Assembly: GCA_963837635.1 (NCBI GenBank)
Contig: CAWINY010000006.1
Location: 558,001 to 622,000, forward strand
DNA length: 64,000 nt
Origin: CAWINY01 sp963837635
GTDB taxonomy: Bacteria; Acidobacteriota; Terriglobia; Terriglobales; Acidobacteriaceae
Direction: 5' to 3'
A program made the translations under genes and the position numbers. Under the pieces are notes generated by a model. It saw nothing but the letters and a program-made list of their open reading frames with translations. It had not been told where the DNA came from and ran no database searches. Shown here piece after piece: positions 25,726 to 33,507 of the stretch. How positions within the stretch are numbered: the first letter of the stretch is position 1; the number at the start of each line of letters is the position of its first letter.

Positions 25726-26492
25726 TCCTGTGTCCGGAGTCGTTACCCCTTCCCGAGAAATCCCGCGAGGCGACGCGCTGTATGCCGGCGTGGCTGGCGG
25801 TCGGCCCACGGCAGCAGGTGCAGGCGGGATCGTATTGGCTGGTGGCCCAGCCGGACCACGCCAGGCTCTCGGGCGAACTGGCGGCAAACTTCGTCGCGCC
25901 CAAGTTGGAGGAAGCCATTGTCCAAGGCATCGGCCTGCATGACGCGGGCTGGGCCATCTTCGAAGCCGAGACCGATCCCCGCACCCCACCGCTCGTTACC
26001 GCGAGCGGCAAGCCGCGCGCCTTTACCGAGATGCCGCCGGAGGATTTCCTGCGGGCGTGGTCTCGTTCCATCGCCTTAGCGGAACAGATCGCCCCGGTCG
26101 CTGGATTGATGGTAAGCCGTCACTTCCGCGCGCTCGGCGAGTTTGCGCTGACGCGGCAGGGCATGAATGGCCAGCTCGTCCGCGACTTCATCGCTCGCGA
26201 AACCGAGCGGGAGGAGAGGCTGAGGACCGCTACCCAGCGGGCGCCCGAACAGATCGAGGGCGATCTGCACGCCCTGCAGTTCTGCGATCTGCTTTCGCTT
26301 TACCTGTGTTGCGGGGCGCAGGAAGAGGTTGAATTCCCGTTTGATTTCGGTGCCGGCAGAGTGCAGGTGCGGCACGAGGACGGGTGCTACCGGTTCTCGC
26401 CCCCGCTGTTCGCCGGCGAGGTGCGGCTACACGTCCGCGCGCGCCGCTGGCCGGGGGACGAGGTGCGGGAGATCGAATTCGTGCTGAGGTGA
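25722..26492 (+). CDS. DUF3891 family protein
   Basis: A 256-residue soluble protein with QPDHARLSGELAA near 44 and HDAGW near 74, two histidine/aspartate-containing motifs typical of the DUF3891 group, which suggest a metal-binding HD-like site. MVSRHF near 130 may add a further ligand. I know of no experimentally defined function. It is coupled to the upstream DUF488 gene by a four-base overlap, so the two may act together. Two palindromic repeats follow. Confidence 0.75.
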   Translation: MILCPESLPLPEKSREATRCMPAWLAVGPRQQVQAGSYWLVAQPDHARLSGELAANFVAPKLEEAIVQGIGLHDAGWAIFEAETDPRTPPLVTASGKPRAFTEMPPEDFLRAWSRSIALAEQIAPVAGLMVSRHFRALGEFALTRQGMNGQLVRDFIARETEREERLRTATQRAPEQIEGDLHALQFCDLLSLYLCCGAQEEVEFPFDFGAGRVQVRHEDGCYRFSPPLFAGEVRLHVRARRWPGDEVREIEFVLR

Positions 26493-26510
26493 ATCGCGTG
26501 GGATAACTGA

Positions 26511-26547
26511 GGGTGCCCCACATCTGCCCGGTTTTTGCAGATGTGGG
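26511..26547. repeat. Palindromic repeat of the CCCACATCTGCC family
   Basis: GGGTGCCCCACATCTGCC (26511-26528) and GCAGATGTGGG (26537-26547). The 18-mer is identical to the one inside smc. Confidence 0.85.
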
Positions 26548-26555
26548 TTGAATGA

Positions 26556-26606
26556 ACCTTCGACCCGTCCCAGATCCGGGCGGGTCATAGACCCGCCCCA
26601 CACAAC
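26556..26606. repeat. Palindromic repeat of the ACCCGCCCCACAC family
   Basis: CGACCCGTCCCAGATCCGGG, then CGGGTCATAGACCCGCCCCA then CACA. It contains inverted ACCCG units and is related to the in-frame element in pcrA/uvrD at 29000-29054. Confidence 0.75.
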
Positions 26607-26634
26607 CCCAACGACCAGCCTTTATACTGAAGTT

Positions 26635-27069
26635 ATGGCAAAGAGCATGGGAGATCAGCAGACGCCGCTGCAATCGACGCCCCAGGCGGCGGTTCAGCCC
26701 AAGGCGGTGAAGGTCAATCAGAGCACCGGGCAGGGCATGGACATCGAGTGGAAGGACGGCCACAAGAGCCACTACACCTTCCCGTTCCTGCGCGACGCCT
26801 GTCCGTGTTCGTTGTGCGACGATCAGCGCACCAAAGAAGGCCGCGAGCCGGGTCAGCCGGAAAAACCCGCGCCGGGCGCGCTGCCCATGTTCAAGGCGGC
26901 GGCCAAGCCGGTGGAGTCGGCCGGGGTGGGGCGCTACGCGATCCGCTTCGTCTGGAATGATGGCCACGAGAGCGGCATCTACAGTTGGGAGTTCCTGCGG
27001 GAGCATTGCCCCTGCCGCGAGTGCCGCAGCTTAAGGGCGATGAATCAGGTCGAGGGGCCGCCACAGTAG
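26635..27069 (+). CDS. DUF971 (gamma-butyrobetaine hydroxylase-like N-terminal domain) protein
   Basis: A 144-residue protein with two paired cysteine motifs, CPCSLC near residue 59 and CPCREC near 124, separated by a variable linker; IEWKDGHKSHY and FVWNDGHESGIYSWEFLREH are the repeat-like halves of the domain. The family often binds a metal or iron-sulfur cluster. The ATG at 26635 is 7 bases after TATACT (26622-26627), so a leaderless transcript is possible. Role unknown; it stands alone. Confidence 0.82.
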   Translation: MAKSMGDQQTPLQSTPQAAVQPKAVKVNQSTGQGMDIEWKDGHKSHYTFPFLRDACPCSLCDDQRTKEGREPGQPEKPAPGALPMFKAAAKPVESAGVGRYAIRFVWNDGHESGIYSWEFLREHCPCRECRSLRAMNQVEGPPQ

Positions 27070-27077
27070 AGTAGCTG

Positions 27078-27324
27078 TTGGTCGTTAGTCGTTGGTCGTT
27101 AGCCTGCGTGATGAAGCGGGTGGAGCAGGCCTTGATGGATCCGAGCCACGTAATGGCGACATTCATTAGCCCAGTGCTTCAGCGCTGGGTAGAGGCGGCA
27201 CGACCCGAGTCCCATAGGGACGGCACCGGGTTCTTAAGCACACTCGGAAGCCCTGCTACACAATAATCAGCAATACTCGTGAATCATGCGGCTCGGCTGC
27301 GCCAACGACTAACGACTAACGACA
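27078..27324. repeat. Inverted heptamer arms enclosing a dispersed repeat
   Basis: TTGGTCGTTAGTCGTTGGTC (27078-27097) is inverted to CCAACGACTAACGACTAACG (27302-27321). The loop contains a copy of the composite repeat at 27137-27283. Confidence 0.7.
27137..27283. repeat. Dispersed composite repeat, copy 2
   Basis: GGATCCGAGCCACGTA (27137-27152), a CCCAGTGCTTCAGCGCTGGG palindrome and CCCGAGTCCCATAGGGACG recur here in the same order as at 1884-2019, ending in CAATACTCGTGA. Confidence 0.8.
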
Positions 27325-27333
27325 GGACAGCAT

Positions 27334-29994
27334 TTGCCTTTTCGCGACAAACTGAATCCGCAGCAGCGCGAGGCGGTGGAGAACACCGAGGGGCCGTTGC
27401 TCATCCTGGCGGGTGCGGGCAGTGGCAAGACGCGCGTCATCACCTTCCGCATCGCGCATCTGATCGAAAACCTGGGCGTGGAGCCGGACTCGATCCTCGC
27501 AGTCACGTTCACCAACAAGGCGTCGGCCGAGATGGCCGAACGTGTTGGCGGCATGGTGCGCCGCGGCTTCGCCAAGCCGGCGATCTCGACCTTCCACTCA
27601 TTTTGCGTGCGCCTGCTGCGGCGCGATATCGAAAAGCTGCAGGTTAACGGGCAGGGGCTGACCCGGCAGTTCGTCATCTACGACGACAAAGATCAGGAAT
27701 CCCTGGTCAAGTCGGCCATGCGGCGTCTCAGCATGGACGACAAGCAACTGAAGCCCAGCGCGGTGCTCTCGCGTATCTCCTATGCGAAGAACCACATGAT
27801 GGATCCCGAGGATTTCTACCTGAACTCCTCGGACCCGCAGGGAGAGAAGATCGCGCACGTCTTCAAGATGTACCGCCAGGAACTGCGCAAGGCCAACGCC
27901 ATGGACTTCGACGACCTGCTGCTCGAGGCGGTGCGCCTGCTGAAGGAATTGCCGGAGGTGCGCGCCTTCTACAACCGCAAGTTTCATTACTTACTGGTGG
28001 ACGAGTATCAGGACACCAACCGCCCCCAGTACGAGCTGATGTGCCTGCTGGCGGGCGAGCAGCACAACGTGTGCGCGGTGGGCGACGAGGACCAGTCGAT
28101 TTACTCCTGGCGCGGCGCGGACATCCGCAACATCCTGGAGTTCGAGCGCGATTTTCCCAACGCCAAAATCATCCGGTTGGAGCAGAATTACCGCTCGACG
28201 CAGAACATCCTGCAGGCCGCCTCGGCCGTGGTGGCGCACAATCTGAAGCGCAAGGGCAAGAACCTGTGGACCTCGCGCCAGGGCGGGGCGAAGATCGGCT
28301 ACTACGAAGCGCCGGACGGCGAAAACGAGGCGCTGTTTGCCGCCGATTCCATCGACAAGTATCTGAAGGAGAATCACGAGGCCAGGGCGGCCATCCTGTA
28401 CCGCACCAACTCGCAGTCGCGACTGTTCGAAGAGGCGCTGCGGCGCTACCAGTTGGCCTATCACGTGGTGGGCGGGTTCTCGTTCTACGAGCGCGCGGAG
28501 ATCAAGGACATGATCTCCTATCTGAAAGTCGTGCAGAACCCGGACGACACCATCGCGCTTCAACGTGTGATCAACACCCCGGCGCGCGGCATCGGCAAGA
28601 GCACCATGGAGGTGATCGAGCGCGTAGCGCTGGAGACGGGCACCGCGCTGTGGCGGGCGGTGAGCGAGGTGATCGACAAACAGTTGGTCCCGACGCGCGC
28701 GGTGGCTGCGCTGAAGACGTTCCGGGAGATCATCGAAGAGGCGCGCGCGATGCTCGCAGGTACCTATGGCGAGCGCCTGACGCAACAGGTCGCCGCGCCC
28801 AAAATGCCGGAGCCGAAGCTAGTGGAGAACGAGGACGATGTAGCGTTCGACTTCGGCGCGACCGCATTCGATTTCGCGGGACCGGCCGAGCGGCAGGACC
28901 CGGAGATGGCGGCCGAGGCCAATCCGGAGGAAGGCGCGAACTTTGAGGTCAGCGAGTTCGAGGACGGCAGCGGAGAAGTCGAACTCGACGGGGAGAGCGT
29001 GGGACGGGTCTCCGACCCGTCCGATCGGGGACGAGTCGAAGACCCGCCCCACACACAGGCCGCGAGCACCGCGGAGATCCTGAAGTACATTATCGACCGC
29101 ACCCGCTACATCAAGCTGCTGGAGGCGGAAGATACGCCGGAGTCATTGGCGCGAGTCGAGAACCTTCACGAACTGGTGAACGCGGCCATGGATTCGCGCG
29201 ACCGCGGCGAGAGTCTGAGCGAGTTCCTGGACCACGCGGCCTTGGTGAGCGATGCCGATCAGTTCGACGAGAAGGCGCGCATCACGCTGATGACGCTGCA
29301 CGCGGCCAAGGGCCTGGAGTTCCCGCTGGTGTTCCTGGTCGGCATGGAAGAGGGGCTCTTCCCGCATTCGCGTACGTTTCATAACCCCGACGACATCGAG
29401 GAAGAGCGCCGCTTGTGCTATGTGGGCATGACGCGCGCCATGGATGCGCTGGTGCTCTCCCGCGCGCGGTATCGGCGTCGCTACGGCACCGAGATGCCGG
29501 AAGCGAGCCTGGCCTCGCGCTTCCTGGAGGAGATCCCGCCGCAACTGCTGCAGGACATGGGCGCGCCGGGCGGCGCGCGGCGCAGCGCGATGGATCACGA
29601 CTTCGGCGAGACCCATTACGCGTATGAAGACGAAGACCAGCGGCCAGCTTACGGAAGATCCCCAGCAGGTGTCCCGCCCTCCTCCAAGGGCGGACTCAAG
29701 GGCGGGGCACCCACCTCGCCGCAGTACGCAAAGCCGACTTACAACTCGATTGACAACATCGCCGAGTTCTTCGTCTCGCGCGGCAAGAAGTTCAGCAAGC
29801 CCAAGTTGCCGGTGGAAGCGCCGTCCGGCACGCGCGGATTTCGCCCCGGGCAGAAGGTACGCCACCCGAAATACGGCGAGGGAACCGTGTATCGCCGCGA
29901 AGGGGATGGGGACGACGCGAAGATTACGGTACAATTTCACAGCTTCGGTCTGAAAAAACTGGTGGAGAAGTACGCGCGGCTGGAAAAGGCATAG
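27334..29994 (+). CDS. pcrA: ATP-dependent DNA helicase PcrA/UvrD (superfamily 1)
   Basis: An 886-residue 3-prime to 5-prime helicase for repair and rolling-circle replication. Walker A GAGSGKT is near residue 28, motif Ia FTNKA near 70, motif II DEYQDT near 223, motif III GDEDQSIYSWRGAD near 250, a late motif V/VI region TLHAAKGLEF near 652 and VGMTRA near 698. The C-terminal Tudor-like domain (KVRHPKYGEGTV) is intact. The start is a TTG. Two palindromic repeats lie in frame in linkers at about residues 556-574 and 778-793. The heptamer repeat immediately precedes it. Confidence 0.96.
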   Translation: MPFRDKLNPQQREAVENTEGPLLILAGAGSGKTRVITFRIAHLIENLGVEPDSILAVTFTNKASAEMAERVGGMVRRGFAKPAISTFHSFCVRLLRRDIEKLQVNGQGLTRQFVIYDDKDQESLVKSAMRRLSMDDKQLKPSAVLSRISYAKNHMMDPEDFYLNSSDPQGEKIAHVFKMYRQELRKANAMDFDDLLLEAVRLLKELPEVRAFYNRKFHYLLVDEYQDTNRPQYELMCLLAGEQHNVCAVGDEDQSIYSWRGADIRNILEFERDFPNAKIIRLEQNYRSTQNILQAASAVVAHNLKRKGKNLWTSRQGGAKIGYYEAPDGENEALFAADSIDKYLKENHEARAAILYRTNSQSRLFEEALRRYQLAYHVVGGFSFYERAEIKDMISYLKVVQNPDDTIALQRVINTPARGIGKSTMEVIERVALETGTALWRAVSEVIDKQLVPTRAVAALKTFREIIEEARAMLAGTYGERLTQQVAAPKMPEPKLVENEDDVAFDFGATAFDFAGPAERQDPEMAAEANPEEGANFEVSEFEDGSGEVELDGESVGRVSDPSDRGRVEDPPHTQAASTAEILKYIIDRTRYIKLLEAEDTPESLARVENLHELVNAAMDSRDRGESLSEFLDHAALVSDADQFDEKARITLMTLHAAKGLEFPLVFLVGMEEGLFPHSRTFHNPDDIEEERRLCYVGMTRAMDALVLSRARYRRRYGTEMPEASLASRFLEEIPPQLLQDMGAPGGARRSAMDHDFGETHYAYEDEDQRPAYGRSPAGVPPSSKGGLKGGAPTSPQYAKPTYNSIDNIAEFFVSRGKKFSKPKLPVEAPSGTRGFRPGQKVRHPKYGEGTVYRREGDGDDAKITVQFHSFGLKKLVEKYARLEKA
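29000..29054. repeat. Palindromic repeat in frame inside pcrA, first
   Basis: GTGGGACGGGTCTCCGACCC and, later, GAAGACCCGCCCCACAC are inverted. It encodes SVGRVSDPSDRGRVEDPPHT at about residues 556-575. The GACCCGCCCCACAC end is shared with the intergenic repeat at 26556. Confidence 0.8.
29668..29712. repeat. Palindromic repeat in frame inside pcrA, second
   Basis: GGTGTCCCGCCC (29668-29679) is inverted to GGGCGGGGCACC (29700-29711) with an internal CTCCAAGGGCGGACTCAAGG. It encodes GVPPSSKGGLKGGAPT at about 779-794, before the C-terminal domain, and shares the GGGGCACCC end with the smc elements. Confidence 0.65.
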
Positions 29995-30046
29995 AAGGCG
30001 ATCTCGAACCTGGGTTTCCAGTGTGTGGAGCATGTGTCGCAAGTTT

Positions 30047-30125
30047 GTCATCCTGAGAGAGGACCGCGCCCGAAGGCGTCAGGCCCGCTTTTGGCCTGAA
30101 GCATGCGCGGTCCGAGTCGAAGGAC
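30047..30125. repeat. TGTCATCCTGAG element, partial
   Basis: TTGTCATCCTGAGAGAGGAC, internal inverted GACCGCG/CGCGGTC and a GAGTCGAAGGACCTGCTT end resemble the left half of the 5568 element. It follows pcrA. Confidence 0.6.
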
Positions 30126-30221
30126 CTGCTTCTCGATTGATTACAGGACAAGCTCAAGTTTGACGACGAACGCATAGAACAAGATTCCAGCCCCGCAGGG
30201 GCGAACGAGGATAAATCACGA

Positions 30222-30374
30222 ATGGCAAATACGACGGCACTTCCGAAGACAGAACGTAAGGCAGCAAAGCGCACCGCTCGCAAGAAGGCGGCGCCCAAGG
30301 CCAAGCGCACCAGCGCCCGCGGCGAGGCCAAGCGCAAGGTCAAAAAGATGGTGCGCGGCCAGAGCAAGCGCTAG
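30222..30374 (+). CDS. Small Lys/Arg-rich DNA-binding-like protein
   Basis: A 50-residue protein that starts MANTTALPKTERKAAKRTAR and continues with KKAAPKAKR and GEAKRKVKKMVRGQSKR; about 19 of 50 residues are Lys or Arg. GAGG lies 11 bases before the ATG. The composition and repeated KAAK/KKAA words resemble histone H1-like tails and small basic nucleoid proteins. I do not recognise a named family. It is short and easily missed. Confidence 0.6.
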   Translation: MANTTALPKTERKAAKRTARKKAAPKAKRTSARGEAKRKVKKMVRGQSKR

Positions 30375-30388
30375 CGAATTCAAGAACA

Positions 30389-30515
30389 CCTACCACGGAG
30401 ACACGGAGACACGGAGGAAAGCAGGTTCCTTCGCTCTGCTCAGGACAGGCACTTCGCTTCGCCCAGGATGACAATTCATTCCTTTCTCCGCGACTCCGTG
30501 TCTCCGTGGTAGATT
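30389..30515. repeat. Inverted CACGGAGA arms enclosing a CATCCTGAG element fragment
   Basis: Left arm CACGGAGACACGGAGACACG (30394-30413), right arm CTCCGTGTCTCCGTGG (30490-30510). The loop 30420-30478 contains GCAGGTTCCTTCGCTC, TGCTCAGGACAGG and CCAGGATGACAATTC, the right half of the 5568 element. Confidence 0.65.
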
Positions 30516-30516
30516 T

Positions 30517-32346
30517 TTGCCTGTGTTCGGTCGAGAGCGCAACTTGGCACAACCGCCTCCACTTACCACGCTTGCCGGCCACAGTGGCAGTCAGTTGCTG
30601 GCCCGCAAGTCCATCGACAAACTGATCGCCGAAGCCGAGGACCCGCAGCATCGGCTGAAGAAGACCCTGGGCCCGTGGAGCCTGACCGCGCTCGGCATCG
30701 GCGCGATTATCGGCAGCGGCATCTTCGTGCTGACCGGCACGGCCGCCGCGGGAGAATACTTCCAGGCCCCGAACCTGATCCATGCGCAGGTGCTGGACCT
30801 GCTGGTGAATTTGCTGCGTCATGGCGGCACCAGCGGGGTGCTGATGCACGGGCGTCCTCCGGCGGGACCGGCGATTGCTGTTTCCTTCATCCTGGTGGCG
30901 GTGGCGTGCAGTTTTGCCGGCTTGTGCTACGCCGAGTTGGCGTCGATGATCCCCATCGCCGGCAGCGCCTACACCTACTCGTATGCCACGCTGGGCGAGA
31001 TCTTCGCCTGGATCATCGGCTGGGACTTGATCCTGGAGTACGCGGTCAGCAACGTGGCGGTAGCGGTCGGCTTCAGCGGATATTTGAAGGCGCAGCTTGC
31101 GTCCGTCGGATGGATGCTGCCGGACAAGTGGTCTTCGCCGGTGTTTGCCGGAGGCCAGGCGACCGGCGCCTATTTCAACCTGCCTGCCTTTCTTGTGGTG
31201 TTCATCCTGACGGTGCTGCTGGTGCGGGGCGTGCGCGAATCGGCCGAGGCCAACAACGTCATGGTGGTGGTCAAATTGGGCGCGATCGTCACCTTTCTCG
31301 TGGTCGGCGGCATGCTGGTCAACCCGCGCAACTGGCATCCCTTCATGCCCAGCGGCTTTGGCGGCGTGGTCACCGGCGGGGCCATCATCTTTTTCACCTA
31401 CATCGGTTTCGATTCGGTTTCGACCGCAGCGGAGGAGGCCAAGTGTCCGCAAAAGGACATCCCCTTCGGGATCATCGTCTCGCTGATCGTGTGCACGGTG
31501 CTGTATGTCGGCGTCGCTTTGGTGCTGCTTGGGATGCTGCCTTTTCCACTGTTTCGCTCGGGTGCCCAGGTGGTGCAAATGGAGTTGACGCAGCCCTCGC
31601 CGCAGTTCGACCAGCAATTGCGCTCGCTGCCAAAGTTCGGCTACGTGGCGCAGATTTCCGGCACGAGCTACCGCGTGGCGGTGGATGGCGATTCCGGGCA
31701 GGCCGCGGCAGTCTCCCGGCAGATTGCCGCGCTCGCGGCGCGGAGCGGCGCAACGGTTCGCGCCACCTCGGTGGCGAACGCATCCGATGCTCCGGTGGCG
31801 TATGCGCTGGCAGCCCTGGGCGCCAACAAGATCTTTCAGGCAGTGATCATCATCGGCGCGCTGACGGGCATGTTGTCCTCACTGCTCGTCTTCCAATACG
31901 GGCAGACGCGAATCTGGTTCGCCATGTCGCGCGACGGCTTGCTGCCCAAGCTGTTCTCGGCGGTGCATCCCATTTTCAAGACGCCGCACTGGAGCACCTG
32001 GATTGCCGGCTTCGCGGTGGGAATCCCCGCCGGTGTGGTGGATATTGGCGACGCGGCTGACCTGTCCAACATCGGCACCCTGTTCGCCTTCGTGCTGGTG
32101 TCCGTGGGCGTGATCCTGCTGCGCCGCACCCAACCGGAGCGGCCGCGCGGCTTCAAGGTGCCGCTGGTGCCGTGGTTCCCGCTGGCCTCCGTGGTGCTGT
32201 GCGGGGGGCTGATGACTGGTCTGACAGTAATTACCTGGATTCGTTTCTTCGCTTGGCTTATTATTGGGCTGACCATCTACATTCTTTACAGCCGCACGCA
32301 TAGCGAGTTTGCGCCCGCAGGGGCAAAGCGCGCGCTGGGGAAGTAG
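30517..32346 (+). CDS. APC-family amino acid permease, cationic type, with extra loops
   Basis: A 609-residue transporter with about 12 helices. TM1 carries GIGAIIGSGIFVLTG (near 63-77), then FAGLCYAELASM and YIGFDSVSTAAEEAK follow the APC pattern of the cationic amino acid group. Two parts are unusual: about 36 extra residues (about 80-116, between TM1 and TM2) and about 90 extra residues near 343-433, between two late helices, polar and probably outside the membrane. The start may be the TTG at 30517 or the TTG at 30544. Substrate not certain. Confidence 0.88.
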   Translation: MPVFGRERNLAQPPPLTTLAGHSGSQLLARKSIDKLIAEAEDPQHRLKKTLGPWSLTALGIGAIIGSGIFVLTGTAAAGEYFQAPNLIHAQVLDLLVNLLRHGGTSGVLMHGRPPAGPAIAVSFILVAVACSFAGLCYAELASMIPIAGSAYTYSYATLGEIFAWIIGWDLILEYAVSNVAVAVGFSGYLKAQLASVGWMLPDKWSSPVFAGGQATGAYFNLPAFLVVFILTVLLVRGVRESAEANNVMVVVKLGAIVTFLVVGGMLVNPRNWHPFMPSGFGGVVTGGAIIFFTYIGFDSVSTAAEEAKCPQKDIPFGIIVSLIVCTVLYVGVALVLLGMLPFPLFRSGAQVVQMELTQPSPQFDQQLRSLPKFGYVAQISGTSYRVAVDGDSGQAAAVSRQIAALAARSGATVRATSVANASDAPVAYALAALGANKIFQAVIIIGALTGMLSSLLVFQYGQTRIWFAMSRDGLLPKLFSAVHPIFKTPHWSTWIAGFAVGIPAGVVDIGDAADLSNIGTLFAFVLVSVGVILLRRTQPERPRGFKVPLVPWFPLASVVLCGGLMTGLTVITWIRFFAWLIIGLTIYILYSRTHSEFAPAGAKRALGK

Positions 32347-32356
32347 GAACCTGCTG

Positions 32357-33400
32357 ATGTCGTTACTTTGCCAGCCCACGCTTGAATCCCCTTTGCCGGT
32401 TCGTACCTTTATCCGCAATCTTCCCAAAGCAGAACTGCACCTGCATCTGGAGGGCGCCATCGAGCCCGCCACGCTCATGGAGCTGGCTGCCGATCATGGC
32501 GCGCCGATGCATGCCGGAGAGGTTGCGGCGCTTTACGACTACTCCGATTTCCGCGGCTTTCTGCAAGCGTTCCGCGCCATCACCGAACACCTGCGCACGC
32601 CGGATGATTACGAACTGGTCACCTACCGATTGATGGAGCGCCTGGCGGAAGAGAACGTGCTGCACGCCGAGGTGTTCGTCTCGATTGGCGCCTGCATCTA
32701 CTGGGGCCGGCCGGTGGAGGATATCTTCGAAGGCCTGGAGCGCGGCCGGCAGCGCGGCGAGCGCGACTTCGGCGTCTCGCTGCTGTGGATCTTCGATGCC
32801 GTGCGGCATTTTGGGCCGGAGGCGGCGCAATGCGTGGCCGAACACGCGGCCCGGCTGCAGGACCGCAATGTGGTCGGCTTCGGCATCGGTGGCGACGAGC
32901 GGCGCGCCGCGCCGGAATTGTTCGAACACGTCTACCGTTACGCCAAGCAACAAGGGTTGCGGCTGACCGCGCATGCCGGCGAGTCCGTCGGGCCGGAGTC
33001 GGTGTGGGGCGCGCTGCGAGTGCTCCAGGCCGAGCGCATCGGCCACGGGCTGCATTCCTGGAAAGACCGCAGTCTGCTCGCGCACCTGATCCAGGAGCAG
33101 ATTCCGGTGGAGATTTCGGTCTCCAGCAACGTGCGCACCGGGTGCATTGGCTCACTGGGGCAGCATCCGCTGAAGACTTATTACAACCTCGGCTTGCTGG
33201 TCACGTTGAATACCGACGACCCGGCGATGTTCGGCACCACTATCGGGCAGGAATACCAGCTTGCGCAGGATGCCTTCGACTTTACCGACCACCAGTTGCG
33301 CCGGTTGGCAATGAATTCGTTCAAGGCGTCTTTCCTGCCGGACGCGAAGAAACGCGAGTACCTGCAGTTGTTCGAGGCGCAGGTGGCGCACGCGGATTAA
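32357..33400 (+). CDS. add: Adenosine deaminase family protein
   Basis: A 347-residue zinc aminohydrolase. KAELHLHLEGAIEP (metal histidines, near 26-37), the catalytic stretch HAGESVGPESV near 207 and NTDDPAMFGTT near 285 are present. The overall shape is adenosine or adenine deaminase, and members also act on aminodeoxyfutalosine in menaquinone synthesis, so the substrate is unsettled. The internal ATG at 32357 is preferred over a longer open frame. The downstream inverted repeat terminates it against a convergent gene. Confidence 0.88.
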   Translation: MSLLCQPTLESPLPVRTFIRNLPKAELHLHLEGAIEPATLMELAADHGAPMHAGEVAALYDYSDFRGFLQAFRAITEHLRTPDDYELVTYRLMERLAEENVLHAEVFVSIGACIYWGRPVEDIFEGLERGRQRGERDFGVSLLWIFDAVRHFGPEAAQCVAEHAARLQDRNVVGFGIGGDERRAAPELFEHVYRYAKQQGLRLTAHAGESVGPESVWGALRVLQAERIGHGLHSWKDRSLLAHLIQEQIPVEISVSSNVRTGCIGSLGQHPLKTYYNLGLLVTLNTDDPAMFGTTIGQEYQLAQDAFDFTDHQLRRLAMNSFKASFLPDAKKREYLQLFEAQVAHAD

Positions 33401-33502
33401 TTGCCACGGATTACACGGATTGAACGGATTTGCACGGATAGCTCTCTAAGAAAATAGATCCGTGTCGATCCGTTCAATCCGTGTAATCCGTGGCAATTTT
33501 TG
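33401..33502. terminator. Near-perfect 39-base inverted repeat between convergent genes
   Basis: Left arm 33401-33439 begins TTGCCACGGATTACACGGAT and right arm 33459-33497 is its reverse complement ending TAATCCGTGGCAA, followed by TTTTTG. The outer 29 bases pair without mismatch. Both arms are tandem CACGGATT-type units. It sits exactly between the ends of the deaminase and aminotransferase genes. Confidence 0.85.
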
Positions 33503-33507
33503 AATAG

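Noticed and set aside
24994..25989. 331-residue minus-strand frame over the DUF488 gene
   Set aside because: The plus-strand DUF488 and DUF3891 motifs explain the same DNA, and the antisense translation has no domain.
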